Positions 20,488-29,315 of a stretch of 64,000 bases of DNA are shown here, one piece after another; the stretch's first letter is position 1, and each line of letters begins with the position of its first letter. Under the pieces are notes generated by a model. That model was not told the DNA's origin, did not search any database, and was given only the letters and a program-made list of their open reading frames with translations. Made by a program: the position numbers and the translations under genes. The DNA is from Bog-473 sp963753115. GTDB taxonomy: Bacteria > Actinomycetota > Acidimicrobiia > Acidimicrobiales > RAAP-2. Where the stretch lies: contig CAVWBB010000025.1 of assembly GCA_963753115.1 (NCBI GenBank), positions 1 to 64,000 of the forward strand, in the 5' to 3' direction.

Positions 20488-21609
20488 ATGGCCGCACAGC
20501 GGGAATGGTTCGAGAAGGACTACTACAAGGTGCTCGGCGTCGTCTCGACGGCGTCGGACAAGGAGATCACGCGCGCCTACCGGAAGCTGGCCAAGGAGTT
20601 CCACCCCGACGCCAACCCCGGATCGGAGGAGCGCTTCAAGGAGATCAGCGCCGCCTACGACGTCCTCGGTGACGCCGAGAAGCGCAAGGAGTACGACGAG
20701 GTCCGCGCCCACGGGCCGGTCGGCGGCTTCGGTGGTGGCATGCCCGGCGGTGCCGGTGGCGGCACCTTCCGCATGGAGGACATGGGCGACCTGAGCGACC
20801 TCTTCGGGGGTCTCTTCGGCGGTGGCGGCCGCACCCGCCCGACGCAGCGCGGCCCGCAGCGGGGCGCCGACATGGAGGCGCAGCTGCACCTGTCCTTCCA
20901 GGACGCGGTGCACGGCGTCACGACGTCGGTCAACGTGCCCCAGGAGGTGCGCTGCTCGAACTGCCGCGGCTCGGGTGCCGCGCCGGGGACGTCCACCCAC
21001 ACCTGCCCGCGCTGCGGGGGGTCGGGGAGCCTCAACGACAACCAGGGCCTCTTCTCTCTGAGCACCGTCTGCCCGGACTGCATGGGCCGGGGCACGCTGT
21101 TCGACACGCCGTGCCCGGTCTGCCACGGGACGGGCCAGGAGCACAAGGTGCGCTCGGTCAAGGTCCGGATCCCGCCGGGTGTCGAGGGCGGCCAACGCAT
21201 CAGGGTCAAGGGACGGGGCGCGCCCGGACAGGGCATGGCGCCTCCCGGCGATCTGTACGTGGTCGTCCACGTGGCCCGGCACGAGATCTTCGGGCGCAAC
21301 GGGCGCAACCTGACCATCACGGTGCCGATCACGTATCCAGAGGCGGCGCTGGGGACGACGATCACGGTCCCCACGCTCGACGGCAAGGTGACGTTGAAGG
21401 TCCCGCCGGGGACGGCGTCGGGGAAGGTGCTGCGCGTGCGCGGCCGCGGGGTGCCCTCCGGATCCGGTCGCAACGGCAAGAAGCCGGGCGACCTGCTGGT
21501 CAAGGTCGAGGTCGTCGTCCCGACGGAGCTCACCGACGAGCAGAAGGCGGCGCTGGAGTCGTTGGCCGCGGTGACCGAGCCCGCGCCGCGCATCGCGGTG
21601 GAGGGTTGA
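20488..21609 (+). CDS. dnaJ: Co-chaperone DnaJ
   Basis: This 373-residue type I J-protein has a J domain with the HPD motif (KEFHPDANPG), a Gly/Phe region, four zinc-binding repeats (CSNCRGSG, CPRCGGSG, CPDCMGRG, CPVCHGTG) and two C-terminal beta domains. It stimulates DnaK ATPase and delivers substrates. It begins eight bases after the grpE stop. The N-terminal extension before the J domain (AAQREWFEKDYY) is the form found in the DnaJ1 of actinobacterial dnaK operons. Confidence 0.96.
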   Translation: MAAQREWFEKDYYKVLGVVSTASDKEITRAYRKLAKEFHPDANPGSEERFKEISAAYDVLGDAEKRKEYDEVRAHGPVGGFGGGMPGGAGGGTFRMEDMGDLSDLFGGLFGGGGRTRPTQRGPQRGADMEAQLHLSFQDAVHGVTTSVNVPQEVRCSNCRGSGAAPGTSTHTCPRCGGSGSLNDNQGLFSLSTVCPDCMGRGTLFDTPCPVCHGTGQEHKVRSVKVRIPPGVEGGQRIRVKGRGAPGQGMAPPGDLYVVVHVARHEIFGRNGRNLTITVPITYPEAALGTTITVPTLDGKVTLKVPPGTASGKVLRVRGRGVPSGSGRNGKKPGDLLVKVEVVVPTELTDEQKAALESLAAVTEPAPRIAVEG

Positions 21610-21665
21610 GTCGTGTCTGGTCTGTCGGTCGTGTGGTGTGTCGGTCGTAGAAGCGGGGTGATGCA

Positions 21666-22061
21666 GTGATGGGCGACCGCAATGCCAACCAGGCGGTCTA
21701 TGTGATCTCGGTGGCGGCCGAGCTGACGGGGATGCACCCGCAGACGTTGCGCATCTACGAGCGCAAGGGCCTGCTCGATCCGTCGCGCACGAGCGGCGGG
21801 AGCCGGCGCTTCTCGGACGAGGACCTCGAGCGCCTGCGCCACATTCAGGAACTCACCTCGACGGGGCTCAACCTCGAAGGGGTGCGCCGGGTGCTGCAGC
21901 TCGAGGCCGAGCTGGCCCGGTTGCGCGAGGAGCTGGTGCAGGTGCGGGCCCAGGCCTTGGACGCCGTGGCGGCCACGCACCGCCAGTACCGGCGCGACCT
22001 GGTGCCGCTGCGGCAGATGCCGACGCCGTTCCGGCGGTCCCGGACCGGGACGAACAACTGA
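21666..22061 (+). CDS. hspR: MerR-family heat-shock repressor HspR
   Basis: The protein (about 131 residues) has a MerR helix-turn-helix (YVISVAAELTGMHPQTLRIY, then GLLDPSRTSGGSRRFSDEDL) and a coiled-coil helix, as in HspR. HspR uses DnaK as co-repressor and binds HAIR sites. The start is either GTG 21666 or the adjacent ATG 21669. Its place behind dnaJ is the standard actinobacterial order and closes an autoregulatory loop with the HAIR-like site at 17828. Confidence 0.93.
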   Translation: MMGDRNANQAVYVISVAAELTGMHPQTLRIYERKGLLDPSRTSGGSRRFSDEDLERLRHIQELTSTGLNLEGVRRVLQLEAELARLREELVQVRAQALDAVAATHRQYRRDLVPLRQMPTPFRRSRTGTNN

Positions 22062-22160
22062 ACACGGATTTTGAATGTGCAACGAACAGAACTCGCAGGT
22101 CAACGTGCAGAACGTGCAGGACTTGCAGAGCGCGCCGCATGACACGAGGAAGGTGAGCCG

Positions 22161-24650
22161 GTGCCGATAGACCCAGAACGCTGGACCAACAACACGAAGG
22201 CCGCCTTCAGCGCGGCCACGGGCCACGCCGCGTCCTCGAACCATCCCGAGCTGACGCCGGCCCACCTGCTCGACGCGCTGCTGCAGCAGCAGGAGACGAT
22301 GACGCGCCCGCTGCTGACCGCGGTCGGGATCGACCCCGACGTGCTGGCCGGCAAGGTGCACGAGCAGCTGTCGCGCCTGCCGCAGGCCCAGGGTGGATCG
22401 GAGCCGGGCCTCTCACGTGAGGCGCGGGAGGTGCTGGAGGCGGCGGACCAGAACCGCCGCGACCTCGGCGACGACTACGTGTCGGTGGAGCATCTCGTGC
22501 TGGCGCTGGCCGACCAGATCGGGGTCACCAGGGACGCACTGCTGGCCGCCCTGCGCACGGTGCGGGGGAACCACCGCGTGTCGACGCCGGACCCCGAGCA
22601 GACCTACCAGGCGCTGGCCAAGTACGGGCGCGACCTGACCGAGGCGGCCCGGGAGGGCAAGCTCGACCCGGTCATCGGGCGCGACGAGGAGATCCGCCGG
22701 GTGATCCAGGTGCTGTCGCGCCGGACCAAGAACAACCCGGTGCTGATCGGCGAACCGGGTGTCGGCAAGACGGCCATCGTCGAGGGCCTGGCCAACCGCA
22801 TCATCGAGGGCGACGTGCCCGAGGGCCTGAAGGGCAAGCGCGTGATCTCGCTCGACCTCGGCTCCATGGTGGCCGGTGCCAAGTACCGCGGCGAGTTCGA
22901 GGAACGACTCAAGGCGGTCCTCAAGGAGATCACCGACGCGGAGGGTGAGGTCGTCACCTTCATCGACGAGCTGCACACGATTGTCGGGGCGGGCGCGGCC
23001 GAGGGGGCGATGGACGCCGGCCAGATGATCAAGCCGATGCTGGCCCGGGGCGAGCTCCGCCTGATCGGCGCCACGACGCTCGACGAGTACCGCACCTCCA
23101 TTGAGAAGGACGCCGCCCTGGAGCGGCGCTTCCAGCCCGTGTTCGTGGGCGAGCCCTCGGTGGAGGACACCATCGCCATCCTGCGCGGCCTCTCGGAGCG
23201 CTACATGGCGCACCACCGGGTGCGGATTCAGGACGCCGCGCTGGTGGCGGCCGCCGTCCTATCGGACCGCTACGTCACGGGGCGCTTCTTGCCCGACAAG
23301 GCGATCGACCTCATCGACGAGGCCGCATCGAAACTGCGCATCGAGATCGACTCCATGCCGACCGAGCTCGACCAGATTTCGCGGCGCATCCGTCAGCTCG
23401 AGATCGAGAAGCTCGCGTTGGAGAAGGAGACCGACGAGGCATCGAAGGAGCGCCTGGACCGGTTGGAGCGCGAGCTGGCCGAGATGTCCGAGCAGCGCGA
23501 CTCCATGGCGGCCCACTGGCAGCAGGAGAAGAGCACGCTCAACGCGGTGAGCGCGCTGCAGGAGGAGAAGGCCTCCAAGGAAGAGGAGGCGGCTCGCCTG
23601 GAGCGCGACGCCGACCTCGCCGGCGCCGCGGCCATCCGCTACGGCGAGCTGCCGGAGCTCGAGCGGCGCATCGCCGAGGCCACCGAGGAACTGGCCAAGC
23701 TGCAGACCGGCTCGCGGTTCTTGAAGGAGGAGGTCGACGCCGAGGACATCGCCGCGGTGGTGAGCCGCTGGACGGGCGTGCCCGTGTCGCGGCTCCTGGA
23801 GGGCGAGGTGCAGAAGTTGGTCCGCCTCGAAGGCACCCTCCACGAGCGCGTGGTGGGGCAGGACGAGGCGGTCTCCGCCGTGGCCAACGCCATCCGGCGC
23901 AGCCGCGCCGGCCTGAGCGACCCCAACCGGCCCATCGGGTCGTTCCTCTTCCTGGGCCCGACCGGCGTGGGCAAGACGGAGCTGGCGCGGGCGCTGGCCG
24001 AGTACCTGTTCGACGACGAGCGGGCGATGATCCGCATCGACATGAGCGAGTACGGGGAGAAGCACACCGTGTCGCGCCTCGTCGGCGCGCCTCCCGGGTA
24101 TGTCGGCTACGAGGAGGCTGGGCAGCTCACCGAAGCGGTGCGGCGCCGGCCCTATTCGGTCGTGCTGCTCGACGAGCTCGAGAAGGCGCACCCGGATGTG
24201 TTCAACATTCTGTTGCAGGTTCTCGAAGACGGGCGCCTGACCGACGGTCAGGGGCGCACGGTGGACTTCACCAACACCGTGCTCATCATGACGTCGAACC
24301 TCAGGGGTGAGCCCGCCGATCACTTCAAGCCCGAGTTCATCAACCGCATCGACGAGATCGTGCGCTTCAAGCAGTTGAGTGAGGACGACCTGGCGGTCAT
24401 CGTCGGGATCCAGCTGGGCCGGCTGCGTGGGCGCCTCGCCGAGCGCCGCCTCTCGCTGGTGGTCACGCCCGAGGCGGAGGCGTGGTTGGTGCGCACCGGC
24501 TACGACCCCGATTACGGGGCGCGGCCGTTGCGGCGAGTGCTGCAGCGGTCGATCGAAGACCCGTTGGCTCTGGCGTTGCTGGAGGGCCAGTACGTCGACG
24601 GGGCGACGGTCACCGTCGCCCTGGACGACGATCACATCGTGCTGCGCTGA
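22161..24650 (+). CDS. clpB: ATP-dependent disaggregase ClpB
   Basis: The 829-residue protein has a Clp N-domain, a first AAA+ module (Walker A GEPGVGKT, residues 197-204), a coiled-coil middle domain (about 400-520) and a second AAA+ module (GPTGVGKT, 599-606; YGARPLRRVLQ near the end). It extracts proteins from aggregates with DnaK. It is shorter than the usual 850-870 because the segment between MTSNL and FKPEFINR is only about seven residues, against nearly 30 in E. coli ClpB. It starts with GTG, 99 bp after hspR. Confidence 0.95.
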   Translation: MPIDPERWTNNTKAAFSAATGHAASSNHPELTPAHLLDALLQQQETMTRPLLTAVGIDPDVLAGKVHEQLSRLPQAQGGSEPGLSREAREVLEAADQNRRDLGDDYVSVEHLVLALADQIGVTRDALLAALRTVRGNHRVSTPDPEQTYQALAKYGRDLTEAAREGKLDPVIGRDEEIRRVIQVLSRRTKNNPVLIGEPGVGKTAIVEGLANRIIEGDVPEGLKGKRVISLDLGSMVAGAKYRGEFEERLKAVLKEITDAEGEVVTFIDELHTIVGAGAAEGAMDAGQMIKPMLARGELRLIGATTLDEYRTSIEKDAALERRFQPVFVGEPSVEDTIAILRGLSERYMAHHRVRIQDAALVAAAVLSDRYVTGRFLPDKAIDLIDEAASKLRIEIDSMPTELDQISRRIRQLEIEKLALEKETDEASKERLDRLERELAEMSEQRDSMAAHWQQEKSTLNAVSALQEEKASKEEEAARLERDADLAGAAAIRYGELPELERRIAEATEELAKLQTGSRFLKEEVDAEDIAAVVSRWTGVPVSRLLEGEVQKLVRLEGTLHERVVGQDEAVSAVANAIRRSRAGLSDPNRPIGSFLFLGPTGVGKTELARALAEYLFDDERAMIRIDMSEYGEKHTVSRLVGAPPGYVGYEEAGQLTEAVRRRPYSVVLLDELEKAHPDVFNILLQVLEDGRLTDGQGRTVDFTNTVLIMTSNLRGEPADHFKPEFINRIDEIVRFKQLSEDDLAVIVGIQLGRLRGRLAERRLSLVVTPEAEAWLVRTGYDPDYGARPLRRVLQRSIEDPLALALLEGQYVDGATVTVALDDDHIVLR

Positions 24651-24845
24651 GTCGGCCGTGGGGCGGCGCGGCCGGCGCGTCCGGCGCAGCTGGTCCACAT
24701 TGCCGTTGCACTGCGCACACATGCCAACGCTTCGACAACGCAGCAGCGGCACGGTCCGTCGGGTTGCACAGGCACTACTACTCTTTGAGCGACCGCACAT
24801 GAGACCTTCCGGTCTCGCGGACGCCAGGGACGGGAGGCGCGCAAC

Positions 24846-26483
24846 GTGACACGGCTGCTTCGAGGGTGGACAGGGCTGGGGGCGATGGCGCTCCTGGGCC
24901 TGTGCCTGGTGACGGGGGTGGGCGCAGGTGCCGGCGCGTCGGCGGCCGGGGCGCAGGACGCGCACGGTGGCGCGGTCGCCGCTCCGACGAGCGCATCGGC
25001 GGCATCATTGCAGACGAACCCGGCTCATTTCGTGACGCCACCGCAGCCCCACCTGCCGGGTACGACGAACGCGGACGAGTCCACCAACTGGGCGGGCCAG
25101 ATCGCGACCACCAACGGCGGCCCCAAGTTCAAAAGCGTCGCGGGGAACTGGACGGTCCCGACGATCGTGCCGACGCAGTACCTCGGTGCGTCGGCGACCT
25201 GGATCGGGATCGACGGTGCCGGCACCTCGCCCAACTCCATCATCCAGACGGGAACGGCGCAGGAGACGGAGAACGGCGTCACGGCGTACTACGCCTGGTA
25301 CGAGCTCTACCCGGCGGCGCCGGTGAACCTCGCCCTGGTCTCGCCCGGCAACCAGATGTCGGCCGTCATCACCCAGACGAGCGGCACGTCCTGGGACCTC
25401 ACCATCAGCGACCTGAGCACCGGTCAGTCATGGCCGCTGACGGGACTGCAGTACAACGGCCCCGGCGACTCCGCCGAGTGGATCGAGGAACTCCCGACGG
25501 CGGTCAGCCCGCCCCAGCCCACGCTGGCCAACTTCGGGTCGGCCACGTTCACCGGCGTGAATGCCACGACGACCAGCCCCGCGGCCCAGGTGTTCGACAC
25601 CACGAACATGGTCGACGCCGAAGGCACCCTGATCGCCTCGACCGGGGCCCTGTCCGGTCCGCCCGGGAACCAGGCGTTCACGATCACCTACGTGACGCCG
25701 CCGCACGGCTACTGGCTCGTCGGCTCTGACGGCGGCATCTTCACGTTCGGCACGGCCCAGTTCTACGGGTCGACCGGGAGCCTCAGGCTCCAACGGCCGG
25801 TGGTCGGGATCGTGCCCACGTTCGATCGCGCCGGCTACTGGCTCGATGCGTCCGACGGCGGGGTCTTCTCCTATGGCGACACCCAGTTCTACGGGTCCAT
25901 TCCCGGCCTGGGACTCCATCCGGCGGGTTCGGGCCAGCCCCACAGCCTCAACGCGCCCATTGTGGGGATGGTGCCGTCCAACGACGACAACGGGTACTTC
26001 ATGGTGGCCTCCGACGGTGGGGTCTTCGCCTTCGGTGACGCCCACTTCGCCGGGTCGTGCCCCGGCATCGGCGGGTGCTCGGGCTCCGCAGTCGCCGTGA
26101 TGCCCGACTCCAGCGGCAACGGCTACTGGCTGGTGACCGCGACCGGGAACATCTACACCTTCGGGGACGCGCCGTACTTCGGGGCCCCCGGGCACGGCAC
26201 GGTCACCTCGGCCGTGGCCACCCCCGACGGTGGGGGCTACTGGGTCCTGCTGGCCACCGGCCAGGTCCTGCCGTACGGCGACGCCGCCAACTTCGGCTCA
26301 CCCTCGTCGTCGAACTTCCTCGGCTTCGATGCGGCGGCGGCCATCTTCAGCACGTCGGACGGCGGGGGCTACTGGGTCTCGTCGGCGCTCGGAGCGGTCT
26401 TCAACTTCGGTGACGCGCCGAACGACGGGGGCATGTCCGGGACCCACCTGAACGGGTCGATCATCGCGGCCACCGGGTTCTGA
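24846..26483 (+). CDS. Secreted G1 (eqolisin-like) peptidase fused to a six-repeat propeller
   Basis: A signal peptide (about 1-40, with MALLGLCLVTGVGAGAGASA) precedes a G1-type glutamic peptidase domain, about residues 75-285. Its markers are STNWAGQI, VAGNWTVP, TWIGIDGAGT, IIQTG, YYAWYELYP and SAEWIEELP, which contains the candidate catalytic Glu. Six copies of the GYWLVASDGGIF-type repeat follow, the last three degenerate. The family normally consists of the peptidase domain alone, so the propeller is an added module, perhaps for binding the cell wall or a substrate. The start is GTG 24846. It has its own transcription unit after clpB. Confidence 0.8.
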   Translation: MTRLLRGWTGLGAMALLGLCLVTGVGAGAGASAAGAQDAHGGAVAAPTSASAASLQTNPAHFVTPPQPHLPGTTNADESTNWAGQIATTNGGPKFKSVAGNWTVPTIVPTQYLGASATWIGIDGAGTSPNSIIQTGTAQETENGVTAYYAWYELYPAAPVNLALVSPGNQMSAVITQTSGTSWDLTISDLSTGQSWPLTGLQYNGPGDSAEWIEELPTAVSPPQPTLANFGSATFTGVNATTTSPAAQVFDTTNMVDAEGTLIASTGALSGPPGNQAFTITYVTPPHGYWLVGSDGGIFTFGTAQFYGSTGSLRLQRPVVGIVPTFDRAGYWLDASDGGVFSYGDTQFYGSIPGLGLHPAGSGQPHSLNAPIVGMVPSNDDNGYFMVASDGGVFAFGDAHFAGSCPGIGGCSGSAVAVMPDSSGNGYWLVTATGNIYTFGDAPYFGAPGHGTVTSAVATPDGGGYWVLLATGQVLPYGDAANFGSPSSSNFLGFDAAAAIFSTSDGGGYWVSSALGAVFNFGDAPNDGGMSGTHLNGSIIAATGF

Positions 26484-26795
26484 GCCGACTGGGCTTGCGG
26501 CATTCGAGACTCCGAGGGTCCTGAAACCTGAGGGTCTCGGGACCGTGCAGTCTCCGGACTCCCATAGTGACGGAATGTCCCTTGACGATGGTGCCTTCGT
26601 CCTGGCGAACGGGGGCGTCTGTAGCGACGGAGGCTCACGAAGCATTGAACGCGTATCGCACAGTGGAACAATGCGCAATGGCGGTTGCGCGCCAGCAACG
26701 CAATCAGGCATACTCCCCAGCGGTTGCCCAGCTCTAATCCAGGAAAACCTCAGGAGCGGGCACCTCGGCAGATCGTCCGGAGAGGGAGGTGCGAC
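26484..26795. other. Intergenic region between two secreted-protein genes
   Basis: No gene is recognisable. A GAGAC (26506-26510) and GTCTC (26534-26538) pair could form a weak hairpin after the peptidase gene. The 3' end holds GGGAGGT, the ribosome binding site of the next gene. Confidence 0.45.
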
Positions 26796-28880
26796 GTGGC
26801 GGGGAACCTCACATACTGGAAGCGGTTGTCAATCGCGGGATCAGGAATCATCACCGTGGCGGCTCTGCTGTTCTCCGCGGGACCTGCGTTTGCCCAAGGC
26901 GATTGGGGACAGGCTGTCGAGGTCACTGCCCCGGCCAACGCAGGGGCCAACCCCAACGCTTCCCTCACCGCGGTCTCGTGTTCGTCGGTCGGGAACTGCA
27001 CTGCCACAGGGAGCTACAACGCTGGAAGCCCTGGGGTTAACCAGGCGACAGCGGCGAACGAGACGTCGGGAATCTGGGCGCAGGCCACCGAAATCACCGC
27101 CCCTGCAAATGCCGGGAACAGCTTCCCCGGCGCTTCCTTCAGAGGAGTCTCATGCTCGTCGGTCGGTAACTGCACCGCCACGGGGAGCTACGTCGACTCC
27201 CTTGGGAGCTTCCAGGCGATGGCGGCCACCGAGGCCTCGGACACCTGGGCGCAGGCCACCGAAATCACCGCCCCGACCGACGCGCAAGCCCTTCCTAGCG
27301 CTTACCTCAGTGCGGTCTCGTGTTCGTCGGTAGGCAACTGCACCGCCACCGGGAGCTACGTCGACACCTCTGGGAACAGGCAGGCTATGGCGGCCACCGA
27401 GAGCTCGGGCACCTGGGCGCAGGCCATTAAGGTCACAGCCCCCGCCAACGCCCAGGCGAATCCGAACGCGTTCCTCAGTGGGGTGTCGTGCTCGTCGTTC
27501 GGCAACTGCACGGCCACGGGCGGCTACACCGATAGCTCTGGGAACATGCAGGCGATGGCTGTCACCGAGACCTCGGGCTCATGGGCACAGGCCACCGAAA
27601 TCACCGCACCGGCCAACGCCCAGGCGGACCCAAGCGCTTCCCTCAGTGCGATCTCGTGTTCGTCGTTCGGCAACTGCACGGCCACAGGGCCCTACATCGA
27701 CAACGTCCCGTTTCCCGAGGCCATGGCGGCCACCGAGACGTCCGGCACCTGGGCACAGGCCACCGAAATCACCGCCCCGGCCAACGCCGGGAACTTTCTC
27801 CCCGGCAACTCGATCAGTGGAGTCTCATGTTCGTCGGTCGGGAACTGCACCGCCACAGGGGGTTACGTCGACAGCTCTGGGAACAGGCAGGCGATGGCGG
27901 TCACCGAGACATCGGGCTCCTGGGCACAGGCCACCGAAATCACCGCACCGGCCAACGCAGGGACGAACCCCGGTGCCGGGCTGACTGGGATCTCATGTTC
28001 GTCGGTCGGGTACTGCTCGGCCACGGGTGGCTATGTCGACAGCTCCGGAAACGCGCAGGCGATGGCGGCCATCGAACCCGCTCCGCCCGCCCCGCCCGCC
28101 CCGCCCGCCCCGCCCGCCCCGCCCGTGACGACCAAGGGCTACTGGCTGGTGGCTTCGGATGGGGGCATCTTCAACTACGGCGACGCCGGGTTCTTCGGCT
28201 CCACCGGGGCGATTCAGCTCAACAAGCCGATCGTGGGCATGGCGGCCACCTCTGACGGCAAGGGCTACTGGCTAGTGGCCTCCGACGGGGGCATCTTCAA
28301 CTACGGCGACGCCGGGTTCTTCGGATCCACCGGGGCGATCCACCTCAACAAACCCATCGTCGGCATGGCGGCCACCACTGACGGCAAGGGCTACTGGCTG
28401 GTGGCCTCCGACGGGGGCATCTTCAACTACGGCGACGCCGGGTTCTTCGGCTCCACCGGGGCGATTCAGCTCAACAAACCCATCGTGGGCATGGCGGCCA
28501 CCTCTGACGGCAAGGGCTACTGGCTGGTGGCTTCCGATGGGGGCATCTTCAACTACGGCGACGCCGGGTTCTTCGGCTCCACCGGGGCGATTCAGCTCAA
28601 CAAGCCGATCGTGGGCATGGCGGCCACCTCTGACGGCAAGGGCTACTGGCTAGTGGCCTCCGACGGGGGCATCTTCAACTACGGCGACGCCGGGTTCTTC
28701 GGCTCCACCGGGGCGATCCACCTCAACAAGCCCATCGTGGGCATGGCGGCCACCACTGACGGCAAGGGCTACTGGCTAGTGGCCTCCGACGGGGGCATCT
28801 TCAACTACGGCGACGCCGGGTTCTTCGGATCCACCGGGGCGATCCACCTCAACAAACCCATCGTGGGGATGACCGGCTGA
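26796..28880 (+). CDS. Secreted two-module repeat protein (cysteine-pair repeats plus six-repeat propeller)
   Basis: Read from GTG 26796, which follows GGGAGGT, the protein has a clear signal peptide (GSGIITVAALLFSAGPAFAQ). Seven copies of a roughly 45-residue repeat come next, each with SCSSVGNCTATG (a paired-cysteine hairpin) and a WAQATEITAPANA segment. A proline/alanine linker (PPAPPAPPAPPAPP) separates these from six nearly identical 42-residue repeats of the GYWLVASDGGIFNYGDAGFF type. No enzyme motif is present. It is probably a surface or matrix adhesin built of two propellers (inference). The longer ORF upstream of 26796 has no signal peptide logic and was not used. Confidence 0.75.
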   Translation: MAGNLTYWKRLSIAGSGIITVAALLFSAGPAFAQGDWGQAVEVTAPANAGANPNASLTAVSCSSVGNCTATGSYNAGSPGVNQATAANETSGIWAQATEITAPANAGNSFPGASFRGVSCSSVGNCTATGSYVDSLGSFQAMAATEASDTWAQATEITAPTDAQALPSAYLSAVSCSSVGNCTATGSYVDTSGNRQAMAATESSGTWAQAIKVTAPANAQANPNAFLSGVSCSSFGNCTATGGYTDSSGNMQAMAVTETSGSWAQATEITAPANAQADPSASLSAISCSSFGNCTATGPYIDNVPFPEAMAATETSGTWAQATEITAPANAGNFLPGNSISGVSCSSVGNCTATGGYVDSSGNRQAMAVTETSGSWAQATEITAPANAGTNPGAGLTGISCSSVGYCSATGGYVDSSGNAQAMAAIEPAPPAPPAPPAPPAPPVTTKGYWLVASDGGIFNYGDAGFFGSTGAIQLNKPIVGMAATSDGKGYWLVASDGGIFNYGDAGFFGSTGAIHLNKPIVGMAATTDGKGYWLVASDGGIFNYGDAGFFGSTGAIQLNKPIVGMAATSDGKGYWLVASDGGIFNYGDAGFFGSTGAIQLNKPIVGMAATSDGKGYWLVASDGGIFNYGDAGFFGSTGAIHLNKPIVGMAATTDGKGYWLVASDGGIFNYGDAGFFGSTGAIHLNKPIVGMTG
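28138..28880 (+). repeat. Coding tandem repeat, period 126 bp, six copies
   Basis: Copies begin with the TAC codon of YWLVAS at 28140, 28266, 28392, 28518, 28644 and 28770, a strict 126-bp period. Only a few bases differ between copies, including at synonymous sites, so the array has been homogenised recently. The last copy is cut short by the stop codon. Confidence 0.95.
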
Positions 28881-29315
28881 ACTTACCCGCGGACAGTGAG
28901 ATCAGTGTTCCGAGAGAGATACTGAACAGCGACGATGACGCCGACGATTCGGTTATTGATGCGCTAATGCAGAAGCTAAGGGACGCGCAGAGCAGATTCG
29001 ACCGAGAGGCTGCGCTCGTGGTCTGCGCACAAGGACCTGTGGGCTGGTGGCGGTTGATGCGAACCATGAAAGGAACTGCGTCCCGCATCTAGGAAGTTCG
29101 ATTCGAGGTGCAGGCGGATCTGGCGATTGGAGGCCTGTCACCCTGGGGGTCCAGAGCCCGGGGTCTCAGAGTCCAGGGTGTTCGTTCAAAAACTATTCGC
29201 AAGGCTGTTTATAGTTTTCACGAACTCCCCCGAGAGAGCGCGGGAGCCTTTCCCCGGATAGCAACGGTTTCCGGAGAAGGTCCGAGCTCTCGGCGGGCGG
29301 GCTCCAGCCCGGCGA
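28881..29315. other. Intergenic region with inverted repeats and a possible gene remnant
   Basis: The stretch 28875-29091 reads open on the plus strand (for example SVIDALMQKLRDAQSRFDRE, ending MKGTASRI) but has no good start, so it may be a remnant. CACCCTG (29139-29145) and CAGGGTG (29174-29180) could close a long hairpin. The dyad element at 29184 follows. Base composition is lower in GC than the flanking genes. Confidence 0.45.
29184..29225. repeat. AAAAACT/AGTTTT dyad element, copy A
   Basis: GTTC, AAAAACT (29188-29194), an 11-base spacer, TGTTTA (29206-29211), one base, AGTTTT (29213-29218) and GAAC make a dyad. The same arrangement with identical spacing recurs at 51883. It is non-coding and AT-rich in GC-rich surroundings. 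Confidence 0.6.

Noticed and set aside
28138..28880. Regular repeats considered as a CRISPR array
   Set aside because: The period is 126 bp with no unique spacers, and the whole array is in frame and encodes protein repeats.
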